The notes: generated by a model not told the origin, from the sequence alone. Shown: positions 46,001 through 54,607, counted from the stretch's first letter. The stretch: DNA of 64,000 nucleotides from Sphaerolaimus hirsutus (GCA_964036195.1 OZ038453.1:26684352-26748351), one strand, 5' to 3'. Translations and numbers: made by a program.

Positions 46001-47468
46001 AAGCACAAATAAAAATGGTAATTTATTCGACAATAATTTAGCAACAGAGTTTGATCCGAGTTTTACAATAAATGCAATAGATGTAGTTTCAATGTATCCA
46101 GCAGCTATGAAAAAATTCCCCATGCCCGTGAAGGCCCCTAGAGTAATGACGCAAGAAGAATTGAAATTTTTAAAGGGATATGCAGGAAAACCGTTACCAT
46201 TTAATGCGGGTGTTTTGCAATTGGAAATAATGCCACCGAATGACTTACTTTTACCATGCTTACCAATAAAGATTGATCAATTTTCTGTATACACTTTATG
46301 TTACAATTGCGCTAAAAAATATATGACAGGTAAAGAAAGAATGCCACCACCTGACGGATCATATAGGTGCTTGTGTACGAGTAAACAAAGGAAACTGTTT
46401 GGAACTTGGTCCGTTAATTGTATAAATATGGCTTTGGAAAGGAATTACAGAATTGTAAATGTATACGAGGCACTTATTTATGATAATGTGTCCCAATGGA
46501 CACCGGAAGCACCGGAAGAAGGCGTTTTTAGCAGTTTTATTGATAAAATTTTTACTCAAAAAGTTCTATCAGCTAAACACAACTTTAAAAGTGATGAGGA
46601 AAAACAGGAATTTTGTAAAAAGTTTTTCAAAATAGAGAAATGCTATTTAGACCCCGAGAAATTTGAAGAAAATGCAGCCAAAAGCAGGGTTTGCAAGTTA
46701 CTTCTCAACAGCTCATATGGACAATTGGGTTTAAACGCTCAAAAGTCTAAATATGTTTTTATCAAGGATGTTGGTAAATTTATGAATACAATTTTTTCAC
46801 CAGTAAATGAAATTGAAGAAGTTTTCATTATGAACCAAAATGTAGTTAGGGTCAAAATGAAAACTTCAAACGAATATGAATATAATTCACCCAATTCGTG
46901 TTTAATTTTAGCATTGTACATTACGAGTTATTCGCGTTCAATCTTACAGGATTTGTTGGAACAACTTAACTATAATCAATTACTATATACTGATACTGAT
47001 TCGTGTTATTACGTGGCTACCGAGAGCGATATTCATCCAAAAACCAATCCCGGGTTTCTGGGTGAACTGAGTTCTGAGGTACCGAATGATGAATTTGTAA
47101 GTGAATTTGTAGGTATCGCAAATAAGTTTTATTCAATGACATATAGAAAAAAATCTGACCCATGTAATGCATATACCGTATTAAAAGCCAAAGGTGTGAG
47201 GATGACAAATAAAAATAAATGTTTATTACAGAGTAATGAGCTTAAAAAGCAATTGATTTCATATTTTTCACCACACCTCTGTGCACCATATTATTTAAAT
47301 ACTGAAAATCTTACTTTTAGAAACAATCCCAGTTTGACTTCAATCACAACTAGTACACTTAATAAAAGGGTTCATTTTCAGTTGAAAAAACGTTATCATT
47401 ATTGGTTTGGAGACAGACCTTATTCCGTTCCTTGGGGTTTTTCTGGAATATTACCACATAATGGGTGA
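43023..47468 (+). CDS. polB: Protein-primed family B DNA polymerase
   Basis: 1,481 residues. It replicates the element from protein-primed ends. The exonuclease motifs are DTE (D552, E554), NLSFD (D643) and YIKSDV (D767). Polymerase motif A is DVVSMYP (D1020), motif B is KLLLNSSYG (K1225) and motif C is YTDTDS (D1324, D1326), so all catalytic residues are present. The roughly 550-residue N-terminal extension carries paired Cys motifs (CPQSTCPMCYNS, CQRCNRSFYNRMC, CVQFCLKCK, CGFTKCSYCK), as usual for Polinton polymerases. The ATG is preferred because it follows a TATA box. The 3' end overlaps the ATPase start by 8 bases. No intron or break is seen. Confidence 0.96.
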   Translation: MAEQQSYKLVDDPPTSKTQRSSETSSDEEVNEGDIYVEETDEVSLNRHYEYLKDNIKEIEDSEPMWKHLFTIQEPWFEKNGKFYTNYYVYNVKFSSNLEDKVVDPITFLEYILAKCLQKIYMDLFSDKGNDENKQLYVGIKVMSKSFDRGYILSKMTHINQVSVASILNRVEMIFQSAGLEDDNLLNGFSVNITTVEKKSMIAKGFNSITKLLPDTKSKVAYHKRTLYNPPFIFSLRDQCLPICIFMGRQNLIASVTKRNNFFARYKRKNRSGRFLLLEKDVNNFIDFATEKFMYNRHKNDMFENVKILTKAINNHKPILKHIHFGCRVWGLENGGLEVLIEESCGKKKVTWIDVLHDKEHVVLIKSIKALANCYRVTDCCNKIMFKKDTLCKCPQSTCPMCYNSVICPIEKGKATIVCQRCNRSFYNRMCYENHLKNTFPDKANLSITKLYDSDHSDEESNVNEKDVEKLEGRIMPPLTVCQCVQFCLKCKRKIIMCQNHENCGFTKCSYCKQFVPMEKTFRDHQFECFLQKPLPFEYLHPTKPFQLIFYDTETFQKPVTESVQKWGSDNKSDVVRVVHSTYAIYCVKRCEKCFFSEYSCKSCAECTKFFYGLNAIEKFYYFLMDYKKHNNLLVIAHNLSFDLCEILSIFIKNGQLPNVLLSNARRIFYLRLNSKISFLCSLKYFPMSLAQVGKAFNCKVRKGNFPHGVISQYNLNHVYDRLPSIECYDVDNMKADEQKTFLEWYEKNKFEAFDIKKECFEYIKSDVLVLQEAFCKFSKEIFDSFGILPHLNSKSLSSLANFLWKSQHLEPSTIIHIPPHNSFNIGDNQSKWALRSIVALSKYYDNPYIQYSRSQGGEKVVMCFDADKNVYRSFKIDCVVYKDAEKKEIDFFREMLGCLYHSCKKCNTSRYGKLRQSHLTHKENYDNTMRRINMIEQQTGKRVEKWWGCDIDQLRKDSRKFAQIFNATKVRPPLNIRDSYYGGRTELFSCFASTNKNGNLFDNNLATEFDPSFTINAIDVVSMYPAAMKKFPMPVKAPRVMTQEELKFLKGYAGKPLPFNAGVLQLEIMPPNDLLLPCLPIKIDQFSVYTLCYNCAKKYMTGKERMPPPDGSYRCLCTSKQRKLFGTWSVNCINMALERNYRIVNVYEALIYDNVSQWTPEAPEEGVFSSFIDKIFTQKVLSAKHNFKSDEEKQEFCKKFFKIEKCYLDPEKFEENAAKSRVCKLLLNSSYGQLGLNAQKSKYVFIKDVGKFMNTIFSPVNEIEEVFIMNQNVVRVKMKTSNEYEYNSPNSCLILALYITSYSRSILQDLLEQLNYNQLLYTDTDSCYYVATESDIHPKTNPGFLGELSSEVPNDEFVSEFVGIANKFYSMTYRKKSDPCNAYTVLKAKGVRMTNKNKCLLQSNELKKQLISYFSPHLCAPYYLNTENLTFRNNPSLTSITTSTLNKRVHFQLKKRYHYWFGDRPYSVPWGFSGILPHNG

Positions 47469-48201
47469 TAGATATTTTACTGATAATGATGTTCAATTCG
47501 CAAATTATGGCCAATCTTATTTAATAATTGGCCCGAGTAAATCTGGAAAAAGTAATTTTTGCTTAAAATTCTTAAAATCTGCATTGGATGGATCACTCAA
47601 TCTAGACGCGACACCAGACAAAGTATTGATATGTTCCGGCAGCAATCAGCACAACCATCCTGTTTATCAACAGTTACAACAGCTATACCCAGACAAAGTG
47701 GAAATTTTGGAGAGAAACAAAGTACCATCATTGACGTCTTTAGAAGATACAAATCTGGCCCAAATAGTCGTATTCGATGATATGCAATTGGTATTGCCAC
47801 GCTGGTACACAAACAGGCTGATTACTAATACAGTGAGTCATAGTAAAAAATTGATTGTATTACTACAATCACACGATCCTTTTCTGGACCACAGTCTTAA
47901 AATTATTAGAAGAAATTGTACATTTTTGATATTGTTCAGGTACCCAACTGAACATGTTATTCAAAATCTAGGGTCTAGTTGGTTTGGTCGAACTGAACAA
48001 AAGAAACGATTTATTCAGGCTTATGTAGATGCTATAAAAGAACCATTCGGTTATTTAATGGTCAATTTTCAAAACTCTAACCCCATTTTCCAGGCCCGAT
48101 CAAACATTCTCGGAGAGCGTGGCGATTACCAAATAATATACGACATTTCAGCAACAGCATCGGGTCAGAACAGTGAAAACTATTTCACTGTATCACAGTA
48201 A
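47461..48201 (+). CDS. FtsK/HerA-type genome-packaging ATPase
   Basis: 246 residues. Such ATPases pump the genome into the capsid. Walker A is GPSKSGKS (residues 24-31) and Walker B is IVVFDDM (D106, D107), followed by LIVLLQSHDP as the likely sensor strand. Length and order fit the A32-like packaging ATPases of Polintons and related viruses. The start ATG lies inside the last codons of PolB (ATGGGTGA overlap). A longer TTG-started frame would only add polymerase-overlapping residues. The stop TAA shares a base with the next ATG (TAATG). Confidence 0.9.
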   Translation: MGDRYFTDNDVQFANYGQSYLIIGPSKSGKSNFCLKFLKSALDGSLNLDATPDKVLICSGSNQHNHPVYQQLQQLYPDKVEILERNKVPSLTSLEDTNLAQIVVFDDMQLVLPRWYTNRLITNTVSHSKKLIVLLQSHDPFLDHSLKIIRRNCTFLILFRYPTEHVIQNLGSSWFGRTEQKKRFIQAYVDAIKEPFGYLMVNFQNSNPIFQARSNILGERGDYQIIYDISATASGQNSENYFTVSQ

Positions 48202-48545
48202 TGATGGGAAATGATAAATTGGTACCCAGAATAAAAAAATGTAAACTAAAGTTGAGAAAGATGGCAGCAAAGTCGAGTGATATGCAACTGAAACATTTTT
48301 TAAAGAGGACCAGCAATGATGTGATCTGTTCAATTGTAGATATATCATTAAATGTTGTAGAAAATGATGCATTGAGAAAAGTACTTACAAAATCTACTAA
48401 ACATTCACTTGATTATTTTATACCTATTTTAAAACTATTGTCAAATTGTCATTCTATAAAAAGGGCTAGAAAGCTACTTATAAGGCACGCTTCATTGCAA
48501 TTGATGAAATTACTCGTCAATGCAGTCGCTTCTAAAGTTGTATAA
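48201..48545 (+). CDS. Small basic helical protein, unknown (114 aa)
   Basis: A Lys/Arg-rich, mostly helical protein with a conserved-looking middle (KHFLKRTSNDVICSIVDIS) and end (RKLLIRHASLQLMKLLVNAV). Polinton-type elements often carry a small protein of this style close to their structural genes. I infer a virion or assembly role from position only. It overlaps both neighbours by one base, TAATG on each side, so it sits between two coupled start/stop junctions. Confidence 0.75.
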   Translation: MMGNDKLVPRIKKCKLKLRKMAAKSSDMQLKHFLKRTSNDVICSIVDISLNVVENDALRKVLTKSTKHSLDYFIPILKLLSNCHSIKRARKLLIRHASLQLMKLLVNAVASKVV

Positions 48546-49621
48546 TGTATATTCAACACAAGTCCAATTTGAGTGTTAATGATTTCAAGTATGTATTGAA
48601 GAAGTTTGTGGATCAAGAAATTGGAAAAGAACAATTACAAAATATAATTAATCAAATAATTAAAAGTAAAAGCTTAACTGAAAGGCAGAAGCTTCATTTA
48701 TTATACGCAGCTAGAAATAAAATTTCTGACATTTTGAATTCAAAAAGCGCACAAAAACAACAATCGTTTCCACAAATTTTTTTAACACCCCCCAACACAC
48801 CCTCACACCCGAATACACCCTCACACTCCAATACACCCCCAATCTCCAATACACCCCCAATACCTCCACACATTCAACAATCACCACCATCGCCACAGCC
48901 ATCCAATGATGGTGACAATGAAAGTGAACAGGAACCAGATAATTCATTACACGATTTTTACACCCCCCCAGTAACCCAAGGTCGTCCTAAAAAAAAGTCG
49001 GGCGCTAAGAAAAGAACATTATATCAAACATTACACAAAAGTCAGATGAAAAGTCGTCCCCGAAAGCTGAGAAAAATTGTGAGAGAAGATCAATCTCCAA
49101 ACAAGGTAGATTATATTAGCGATGATGGGAACAATACTCCATCAATTAGGCGCAGCTTAAAATACGATGATGACGGTTCGGATGATAATCCACGCATGAT
49201 AACACCCTCAATCAATAGTGGGACACCACATTTACAATTAAATACAGATGATTCACCATACATGATTTCAAAAATGAAGGAACTTCATACCAAGTTTAAG
49301 GATAAAGTACCAGTCAATATCCAAAATCAAATTTTAAGTCCAGATAGAAAAGTACCCTTATTGAATACAAATTACAGTCAAATTCTTCGCTATTTAGCTC
49401 ATAGGTATAAAAGCAAGAAACCGTTATCAAAGGTACATCCACCGGTAGGCTTTGATGAATTTTCAGATTACATCTATAAAATTGAAAGACACACTCGAGC
49501 ATCACATGAAGAAAAATTGAAAAACTTGCTTGGTAAAGGTGCAAAAAATATAATTAAAAGAAAGAAGCAGCCACGTGTAAAGCCAGCAATTGGTTGGTTT
49601 CAACAGAAATGCCGACTTTGA
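48545..49621 (+). CDS. Unknown protein with Pro/Thr repeat linker (358 aa)
   Basis: Three parts. A helical N-terminus of about 75 residues has an EQLQNIINQIIKSKSLTERQ-type segment. A low-complexity linker follows (NTPSHPNTPSHSNTPPISNT, then acidic and Lys-rich stretches). A C-terminal domain of about 100 residues (ILRYLAHRYKSKKPL... to GWFQQKCRL) ends it. The linker is encoded by repeated CCNAATACACCC-like 12-mers and may vary in length. No family is recognised with confidence; the position suggests a structural or assembly role. It begins at a TAATG junction and overlaps the integrase start by 13 bases. Confidence 0.75.
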   Translation: MYIQHKSNLSVNDFKYVLKKFVDQEIGKEQLQNIINQIIKSKSLTERQKLHLLYAARNKISDILNSKSAQKQQSFPQIFLTPPNTPSHPNTPSHSNTPPISNTPPIPPHIQQSPPSPQPSNDGDNESEQEPDNSLHDFYTPPVTQGRPKKKSGAKKRTLYQTLHKSQMKSRPRKLRKIVREDQSPNKVDYISDDGNNTPSIRRSLKYDDDGSDDNPRMITPSINSGTPHLQLNTDDSPYMISKMKELHTKFKDKVPVNIQNQILSPDRKVPLLNTNYSQILRYLAHRYKSKKPLSKVHPPVGFDEFSDYIYKIERHTRASHEEKLKNLLGKGAKNIIKRKKQPRVKPAIGWFQQKCRL

Positions 49622-50664
49622 GCAAAAAACAGGAGTCACTACTAAAATATATATGGTATGGTCGGTATAAAAAAGGTAGAATAACTGCCAAAAAAATCAC
49701 CCAAGGTTTGTTGTCACGTGCTCAGGTTTTGTACAATGAAGTAAAGAAATATGACAAAAAAATACAGCAACAACAAGTAGATGCCTGGTTAAAAAAACAA
49801 CCGGGTTACGTTTACGCTAAACAGGCAAAAAGATTGAAGAGATTTACACGACCAGTCATAAGTACGGGTTTATACGATTGTCTGAGTATAGATTTAGCAT
49901 TTTTAGGTCCGCCAAAAACTAATTATGGGAACACGGCAGTTTTATTAGCCGTGGATACTTTTTCAGATATGATTCACTTTAGGATATGTAAGAATAAATC
50001 AGCCAATCACATTACGCTAAAATTTGAAGAAATTTTAAGGGAAATCGAAGGTAGGGGTGGCTCAGTGGAAACAGTTTTTTGTGATTTCGCTGCAGAGTTT
50101 CTAAGTAAACAGTTTACAGAATTTTTGGAAAAAGAAAGGATCACTTTTACACCACTAGCATCCTATCAGAAAAATTCCCCAGTAGAAAAAGTGATTTCAA
50201 CAATTAGAATGAAATTGGCAAGGTTTTATGCAACAACAAAGCACCAACGTTATTACTTTGCGCTATCAAAAATAGTCAATTCAATCAACAGAACTCCCCG
50301 AGAGTATTTAAATGGCAAGGCACCCATACAGCTTACCATTTTAAATGATAGAGAAATTTTTAAGAAGCGATTTCAACCGAAGCTTGATCGTGGATCGATT
50401 AAAAATATACCTCAAAGTAAAAGACCAAAAGTGAAGTTTGATTTGAATGATCCTGTAAGAGTGAGAATTCATAAAACATTTGCCAAGTCAACAGATCAGA
50501 AGTTTTCATCAAATATATATTACATTGCGAAAATCAAAGATACATTTATACCGTATACATATTACATTTCAAAAGTTAAGGACGCAACACAGTCAGAAAT
50601 TTTACCAAAGGTTTATTACGCCGGGGATATTGTAAATGCTGAGGAAAATGGACAAGACCAATGA
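49609..50664 (+). CDS. Retroviral-type integrase (DDE)
   Basis: 351 residues. It inserts the element into host DNA. The rve core carries D95 (CLSIDLAF), D159 (FCDFAAEF) and E193 (SPVEKV), with 33 residues between the second D and E. The N-terminus is basic and helical (KKGRITAKKITQGLLSRAQ) and lacks a clear HHCC zinc finger. The C-terminus is basic with a YYIAKIKD-type repeat, and no chromodomain is evident. ATG 49609 is chosen over an in-frame TTG at 49594. The frame is intact. It overlaps the downstream one-TM gene by 17-29 bases. Confidence 0.93.
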   Translation: MPTLSKKQESLLKYIWYGRYKKGRITAKKITQGLLSRAQVLYNEVKKYDKKIQQQQVDAWLKKQPGYVYAKQAKRLKRFTRPVISTGLYDCLSIDLAFLGPPKTNYGNTAVLLAVDTFSDMIHFRICKNKSANHITLKFEEILREIEGRGGSVETVFCDFAAEFLSKQFTEFLEKERITFTPLASYQKNSPVEKVISTIRMKLARFYATTKHQRYYFALSKIVNSINRTPREYLNGKAPIQLTILNDREIFKKRFQPKLDRGSIKNIPQSKRPKVKFDLNDPVRVRIHKTFAKSTDQKFSSNIYYIAKIKDTFIPYTYYISKVKDATQSEILPKVYYAGDIVNAEENGQDQ

Positions 50665-50953
50665 TGACGTATATAAAAAGACTGTAGAACCTTTGATTTC
50701 AACCACTACTCGTACAAAGAACAACTCTTGTACGATAAATAAAAAGTTTGTCTTGCAAGCAGGCATCACATTTATTCAATGCTTAACCGTCATAATCATA
50801 TTAATATATCTTACAACGCATGTACCCAGTAAAACCATTTATGAGAAATCCCCAGAAATTTTGAGAGCTTTTTTGAGAATCTTTGATAGAAAGACGTCAC
50901 AAGATCAAGTTTACGATTTAATTTTTGCGAATCACAGAAACATTTCGAAATAA
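50636..50953 (+). CDS. Single-span membrane protein (105 aa)
   Basis: One hydrophobic segment lies at about residues 41-64 (GITFIQCLTVIIILIYLTTH), preceded by a basic Ser/Thr-rich head and followed by a charged tail. It has no signal peptide, so it is probably a tail-facing or type II/III membrane protein. In-frame ATGs at 50636 and 50648 are both possible. The gene ends in TAATG shared with the next start. Virus-like elements often encode such small membrane proteins; the role here is unknown. Confidence 0.75.
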   Translation: MLRKMDKTNDDVYKKTVEPLISTTTRTKNNSCTINKKFVLQAGITFIQCLTVIIILIYLTTHVPSKTIYEKSPEILRAFLRIFDRKTSQDQVYDLIFANHRNISK

Positions 50954-51987
50954 TGGAGGCAAAATCTAGTGAATATCATTTAGATTTAGTATTGGAACCA
51001 AATGAAGGATCATTGGCTTCAAATATGGTATATGATTTTCCGAGTAATATCCGATTCAACTTGTCACAAAATTGGGAGATGGCTTTATCTTCCATTGCAT
51101 TTTCACATATAGATAGGACGGAATGTGTTCTAGATAGTAATAAACAAGAAGAGTATTATTTGGTGTATGATTGCAATGGTAAATTTTATTTTGCTACAAT
51201 TAATTTTACAAATCTCATGACAAACAGGAAATTTTTGAAACTACCCACCAACAATGATATAATAAAATGTTTAAAAAATGCATTTGACAATGCAATAGAA
51301 TGTAAAGATTTGGGTGAATTAAAAGATATTGCTGGTTTATCACAATGGACTGAATTATTTGACATTATAGACAAGTATCAACGGAATGCAACAGATGAAC
51401 CCAAAAGGAGACGTCGGCATGTTCCATTTGAAACATTATATGACACAGATTATGGATTTATAAATGTAGGTAATGCATTGAATTTGTATGCATCAAAATC
51501 TTTGAGACCAACATCATCTTTAAGACCAAATGAAATGAAAATAACACCTACTCTAGATTTTGAGAGTTTTTTAGAAGATAAGTGTTTTAAATGTAAAACA
51601 AATGTTGAAATGATATTATTGTCAAATCGATTGAAAAATTTACTCTCAGTTGGTAGAAACTTGCTTATACACGAACAATTTATATATCCACATTTAGGAT
51701 TTTTCCGCGGTTACCAACAAGTATATATAGCGGAAGTTTCGTCACTTCAAAAAACATTATTCGGTTGCAATAAAGTGTCATTAGGAAACATATTTTTAGA
51801 CAGTTCACAAGTGATTCAGAAAGTTGATTATAAACCCAATATACAAAAGTTTTACCCATTTGATTCAGCTTATACAAACAGATTACAATTTAACTTGTTA
51901 CATGAAAACGGCTTAGCCGTAAAAGTGGCACCAAATACCAGAATATTTTTATCTCTAACATTGAGAAAAAGACCAATGTTGCAATAA
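50953..51987 (+). CDS. Probable minor capsid (penton-type) protein
   Basis: 344 residues. The N-terminal pattern (SLASNMVYDFPSNIRFNLSQ followed by WEMALSSIAF) and the C-terminal pattern (VKVAPNTRIFLSLTLRKR) match a virion protein family seen next to the major capsid gene in animal Polintons, which I take to be the minor capsid or penton type. That assignment is from memory of the family pattern. The middle has a RRRRH basic patch that might be a processing site. It starts at TAATG and abuts the next gene without spacer. Confidence 0.62.
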   Translation: MEAKSSEYHLDLVLEPNEGSLASNMVYDFPSNIRFNLSQNWEMALSSIAFSHIDRTECVLDSNKQEEYYLVYDCNGKFYFATINFTNLMTNRKFLKLPTNNDIIKCLKNAFDNAIECKDLGELKDIAGLSQWTELFDIIDKYQRNATDEPKRRRRHVPFETLYDTDYGFINVGNALNLYASKSLRPTSSLRPNEMKITPTLDFESFLEDKCFKCKTNVEMILLSNRLKNLLSVGRNLLIHEQFIYPHLGFFRGYQQVYIAEVSSLQKTLFGCNKVSLGNIFLDSSQVIQKVDYKPNIQKFYPFDSAYTNRLQFNLLHENGLAVKVAPNTRIFLSLTLRKRPMLQ

Positions 51988-52422
51988 ATGGATAATCCTA
52001 CGGCTGAAAAAGAGTGCGCTAAAATACACAAATTTAACTATGGAGTTTTGAAAATGCCAGAGCCCTCATTTTACAAAAAGAATATTGAAAAACAGTCAGA
52101 TTTCATTGGTATGACGGGATTAGGAGCACCTGACATTCACATTACTAGGTCATTAGCGGAACCAATTATCACGACAGAAAATCAAACAGCTGTGAAAAAA
52201 GATGATAATGCTGCTAAAAAAAAGAAAAAGAGACGGAAAGGCAGCAGTAAAGTGGTGGTTGGCAAAGGTGTCAAGGGTAAGGGTCGCCGACGACGGGGCA
52301 CAAAAAGGTTAAATATATGGAAAAAAACAAAAGGTATGGGTGGTCAGAAAAAAGGTAAAGGGCGCAGAAAGCGTAAAAGTAAGAAGAAATTTCCTGTAAC
52401 AATCCCAGTCTTCCCTCGTTAG
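51988..52422 (+). CDS. Lys/Arg-rich core-like DNA-binding protein (144 aa)
   Basis: The first 70 residues are ordinary. The rest is extremely basic (KKKKKRRKGSSKVVVGKG, GKGRRRRGTKR, KGKGRRKRKSKKK). This resembles condensing core proteins of adenovirus-like virions in composition, not in traceable homology. The ATG directly follows the TAA of the preceding gene. Its own TAG is followed after one base by the TATA box of the major capsid gene. Confidence 0.7.
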   Translation: MDNPTAEKECAKIHKFNYGVLKMPEPSFYKKNIEKQSDFIGMTGLGAPDIHITRSLAEPIITTENQTAVKKDDNAAKKKKKRRKGSSKVVVGKGVKGKGRRRRGTKRLNIWKKTKGMGGQKKGKGRRKRKSKKKFPVTIPVFPR

Positions 52423-52423
52423 T

Positions 52424-52430
52424 TATATAA
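52424..52430 (+). promoter_or_regulatory. TATA box for the major capsid gene
   Basis: TATATAA lies two bases after the core-protein stop and 55 bp before the capsid ATG. A CTCAGTCAGTTG initiator-like stretch sits about 25-30 bp downstream. This is the only intergenic space large enough for a promoter between 47461 and 53930, suggesting separate late expression of the capsid. Confidence 0.6.
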
Positions 52431-52484
52431 ATGCAGTCAGATTTTTGAATCTCAGTCAGTTGAACAGTCTTCTTTTTTTTAAAA

Positions 52485-53930
52485 ATGGCTGCATCCACAT
52501 CTAATATACAAGGCTCAACCACATTCCAGCCCCAAACCATTTTAAAGCAGAAGGTAGATCCAACGTCTTCATTTGTGACCCCGAATGAGTTGGCGTATTT
52601 CAGCGCGCCTCAAATCGACTCTACGTTTGTTCAATCTCAACTTTTGGAAATACCATTATCAATACAACACAATGAATTCAACTCATCATGGACATGGACG
52701 TTAGATTCCAGTCAATACTATATCGATTTGTCAAACATTTTTGTTCGTATGCAAATTTGCGTAGTGCAAGAGAATGGAACACCCATTCCAACTCTGAGAA
52801 ATGTCCCAGGCGTAGACGGTGGACCCGCAACGCAAGAAAGTATTACTGATAAAGTGGCACTAATTCCTGGATTTGGTGCAACTTGTTGGCGTACAGTAAA
52901 AGTGTTTAGTAAAGATGCTTTGGTCGTTGATGTCACCGACAATTTTGGATATTTGGTACATTTGAGGCATAAATTACTTTCAGATCAAGAGAAACACTAC
53001 AAGGAATTAGAAACTGAAGGATTTTTCAATGAGGATTATGAACAGATCAGAAAACTAGAGAATGAAGGTTATAAAAAAAGAGCAGAGCAAATTGCCGGAA
53101 GTCGAACTTGCATAACTTTTTCAAAATTGGCTCTAGACCTTTTTTCAACCCGTCGTTATTGGCCGGCAGGTTATAGTCTTACATTTGAACTAGTAAGACA
53201 TGCCGATCAATTTTGTTTAGAGTGTTTCGATGCGGGGCTAGCTCCTAATGCCCAAAGATACAAAATCCAAGTAAAAAAAATTCAATTATTTGCTTTACAC
53301 TTGCAACCGAGTGCCGAATGTGCCATCGCAGTAGAAGAAGCAGCTATAAGTCGACCATTAAAATTACATTTTCTCAATACTCGAGTTATAAGAGTTAACA
53401 TACCCGGCGGTTTAAAACAAACCTCCCAGCAAGCGATATACGTGGGAAAATTACCTAGTTTTTGTATTGTTCAGATGCTGACTGGTGATAATTATTTGGC
53501 GCAGGATGTTACAAAACCAAAATTCAGTTTCCCAGCACACAAAATTGAAAGGGCAACCATGCTCTTCGGTGCAACTAGACACCCACTAGTCCCTTATTAC
53601 TTTGATACCAATAATGCCAACGCAACAGACCAAGGATACGCCTTGGCGTTTCGAGAATTATATAGATGTTTAAAGAAAAATTTTAATGTACAAAATTGTC
53701 TCACTTTAGGTGAATTTAAAAGCGACATGTTTGCATTGAGTTTTGATCCAGTTGTATGTAAGGTTGATAATTCAATGACTGATTTATTTTCAGTAGGTTC
53801 ACTCGGTCTCGATTTTGTTTTTCATAATACCACCCCCCCTGAAGGTCTAGTTATACTAGTTTATTGCTTCTCAATTGCATCATTACATTTGCACGCTGAC
53901 CGCACTATTTTATCAAATGCCAATTACTAA
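52485..53930 (+). CDS. Major capsid protein (double jelly-roll hexon type)
   Basis: 481 residues, the usual size for Polinton/adintovirus capsids. It forms the pseudo-hexameric capsomers. Supporting features are the N-terminal strand-rich region (FNSSWTWTLDSSQYYIDLSN), the turn-rich central part and the C-terminal strand block (FALSFDPVVCK, LDFVFHNTTPPEGLVILVY, ending DRTILSNANY), which fits the second jelly-roll end. The ATG has its own TATA box. The stop overlaps a strong hairpin. The frame is intact. Confidence 0.85.
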   Translation: MAASTSNIQGSTTFQPQTILKQKVDPTSSFVTPNELAYFSAPQIDSTFVQSQLLEIPLSIQHNEFNSSWTWTLDSSQYYIDLSNIFVRMQICVVQENGTPIPTLRNVPGVDGGPATQESITDKVALIPGFGATCWRTVKVFSKDALVVDVTDNFGYLVHLRHKLLSDQEKHYKELETEGFFNEDYEQIRKLENEGYKKRAEQIAGSRTCITFSKLALDLFSTRRYWPAGYSLTFELVRHADQFCLECFDAGLAPNAQRYKIQVKKIQLFALHLQPSAECAIAVEEAAISRPLKLHFLNTRVIRVNIPGGLKQTSQQAIYVGKLPSFCIVQMLTGDNYLAQDVTKPKFSFPAHKIERATMLFGATRHPLVPYYFDTNNANATDQGYALAFRELYRCLKKNFNVQNCLTLGEFKSDMFALSFDPVVCKVDNSMTDLFSVGSLGLDFVFHNTTPPEGLVILVYCFSIASLHLHADRTILSNANY

Positions 53931-53963
53931 GACAACGAATTTGGTGGTGGTATTCGTTGTCTT
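53929..53963 (+). terminator. Hairpin at the capsid gene 3' end
   Basis: AAGACAACGAAT and ATTCGTTGTCTT form a perfect 12-bp stem with an 11-nt loop, followed by TTTGTC. The last two bases of the stop codon are in the stem. No AATAAA is seen close by. It may mark transcript ends, as hairpins do for giant-virus and virophage genes, or stop read-through into the protease. Confidence 0.55.
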
Positions 53964-53989
53964 TTGTCTAGTGGTAGTGTAGTAGCGGT

Positions 53990-54016
53990 GGAGAGAGAGA
54001 GAGAGAGAGAGAGAGA
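53990..54016. repeat. (GA)n microsatellite upstream of the protease
   Basis: About 13 GA units between the capsid and protease genes, ending 25 bp before the protease ATG. Two ATGs at 54016 and 54022 open a short upstream frame that ends before the real start. Confidence 0.9.
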
Positions 54017-54040
54017 TGGTGATGAGGAGAAGTTGATGTC

Positions 54041-54553
54041 ATGGAGGTGCTAGACATCAAAATTATTATACAACATGATAACGTGTTGCAAAATAGTGCC
54101 AGCTGTATCAATTTAGATGACAATGAACTAGGTAAAATCTCAGTGGGTAAAGGAGCAGTTTGCTTCTTAAATTACCCAGAAGTAACGTGGGGGCATTTTA
54201 TTTCATTGTATAGAATTTCGTACAATCACGTATTCATTTTTGATTCACTTGGTAGGAAAAACTTGACGCAACGAGTGATAAAGGATATAAAATTGCAGTT
54301 TATGGGTGACTGCATTTTTTCAATAAATGAAAATGTGATACAAAGCAAAGCTGCAGATACTTGCGGCTTATTCGCACTTTGTTTTTTGAAAATTATGTTA
54401 CTATGTAAGGCAACAACAACTGGCCATGTTGTTTTACAAGTGATTTCCCTCATAAAGAGACATAACATTAAACAATTATTCAAGTTACTGTTCAAGACAA
54501 TTCCATTCGGGAAATTGTCAACCAGTGCCAAAAATGTGATAAAAAATGAATAA
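54041..54553 (+). CDS. Adenain-like cysteine protease
   Basis: 170 residues. It is the maturation protease of the virion. The catalytic set is visible: H52 (TWGHFISLY), D68 (FIFDSLG), Q101 (VIQSKAADT) and C108 (DTCGLFALC), in the order and spacing of adenovirus-type (C5) proteases. The frame is intact. It lies downstream of the capsid gene after a GA microsatellite and is the last clear Polinton gene. Confidence 0.92.
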   Translation: MEVLDIKIIIQHDNVLQNSASCINLDDNELGKISVGKGAVCFLNYPEVTWGHFISLYRISYNHVFIFDSLGRKNLTQRVIKDIKLQFMGDCIFSINENVIQSKAADTCGLFALCFLKIMLLCKATTTGHVVLQVISLIKRHNIKQLFKLLFKTIPFGKLSTSAKNVIKNE

Positions 54554-54607
54554 ATCACAACAATCATTTTTTGGAAATTGATGGATCGTTATAGTCAGAT
54601 TGTTCAT

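Noticed and set aside
49594-50664. Chromodomain at the integrase C-terminus
   Set aside because: The C-terminal 90 residues are basic with YY-I-KIKD-like strands, but no aromatic-cage pattern typical of chromodomains is visible.
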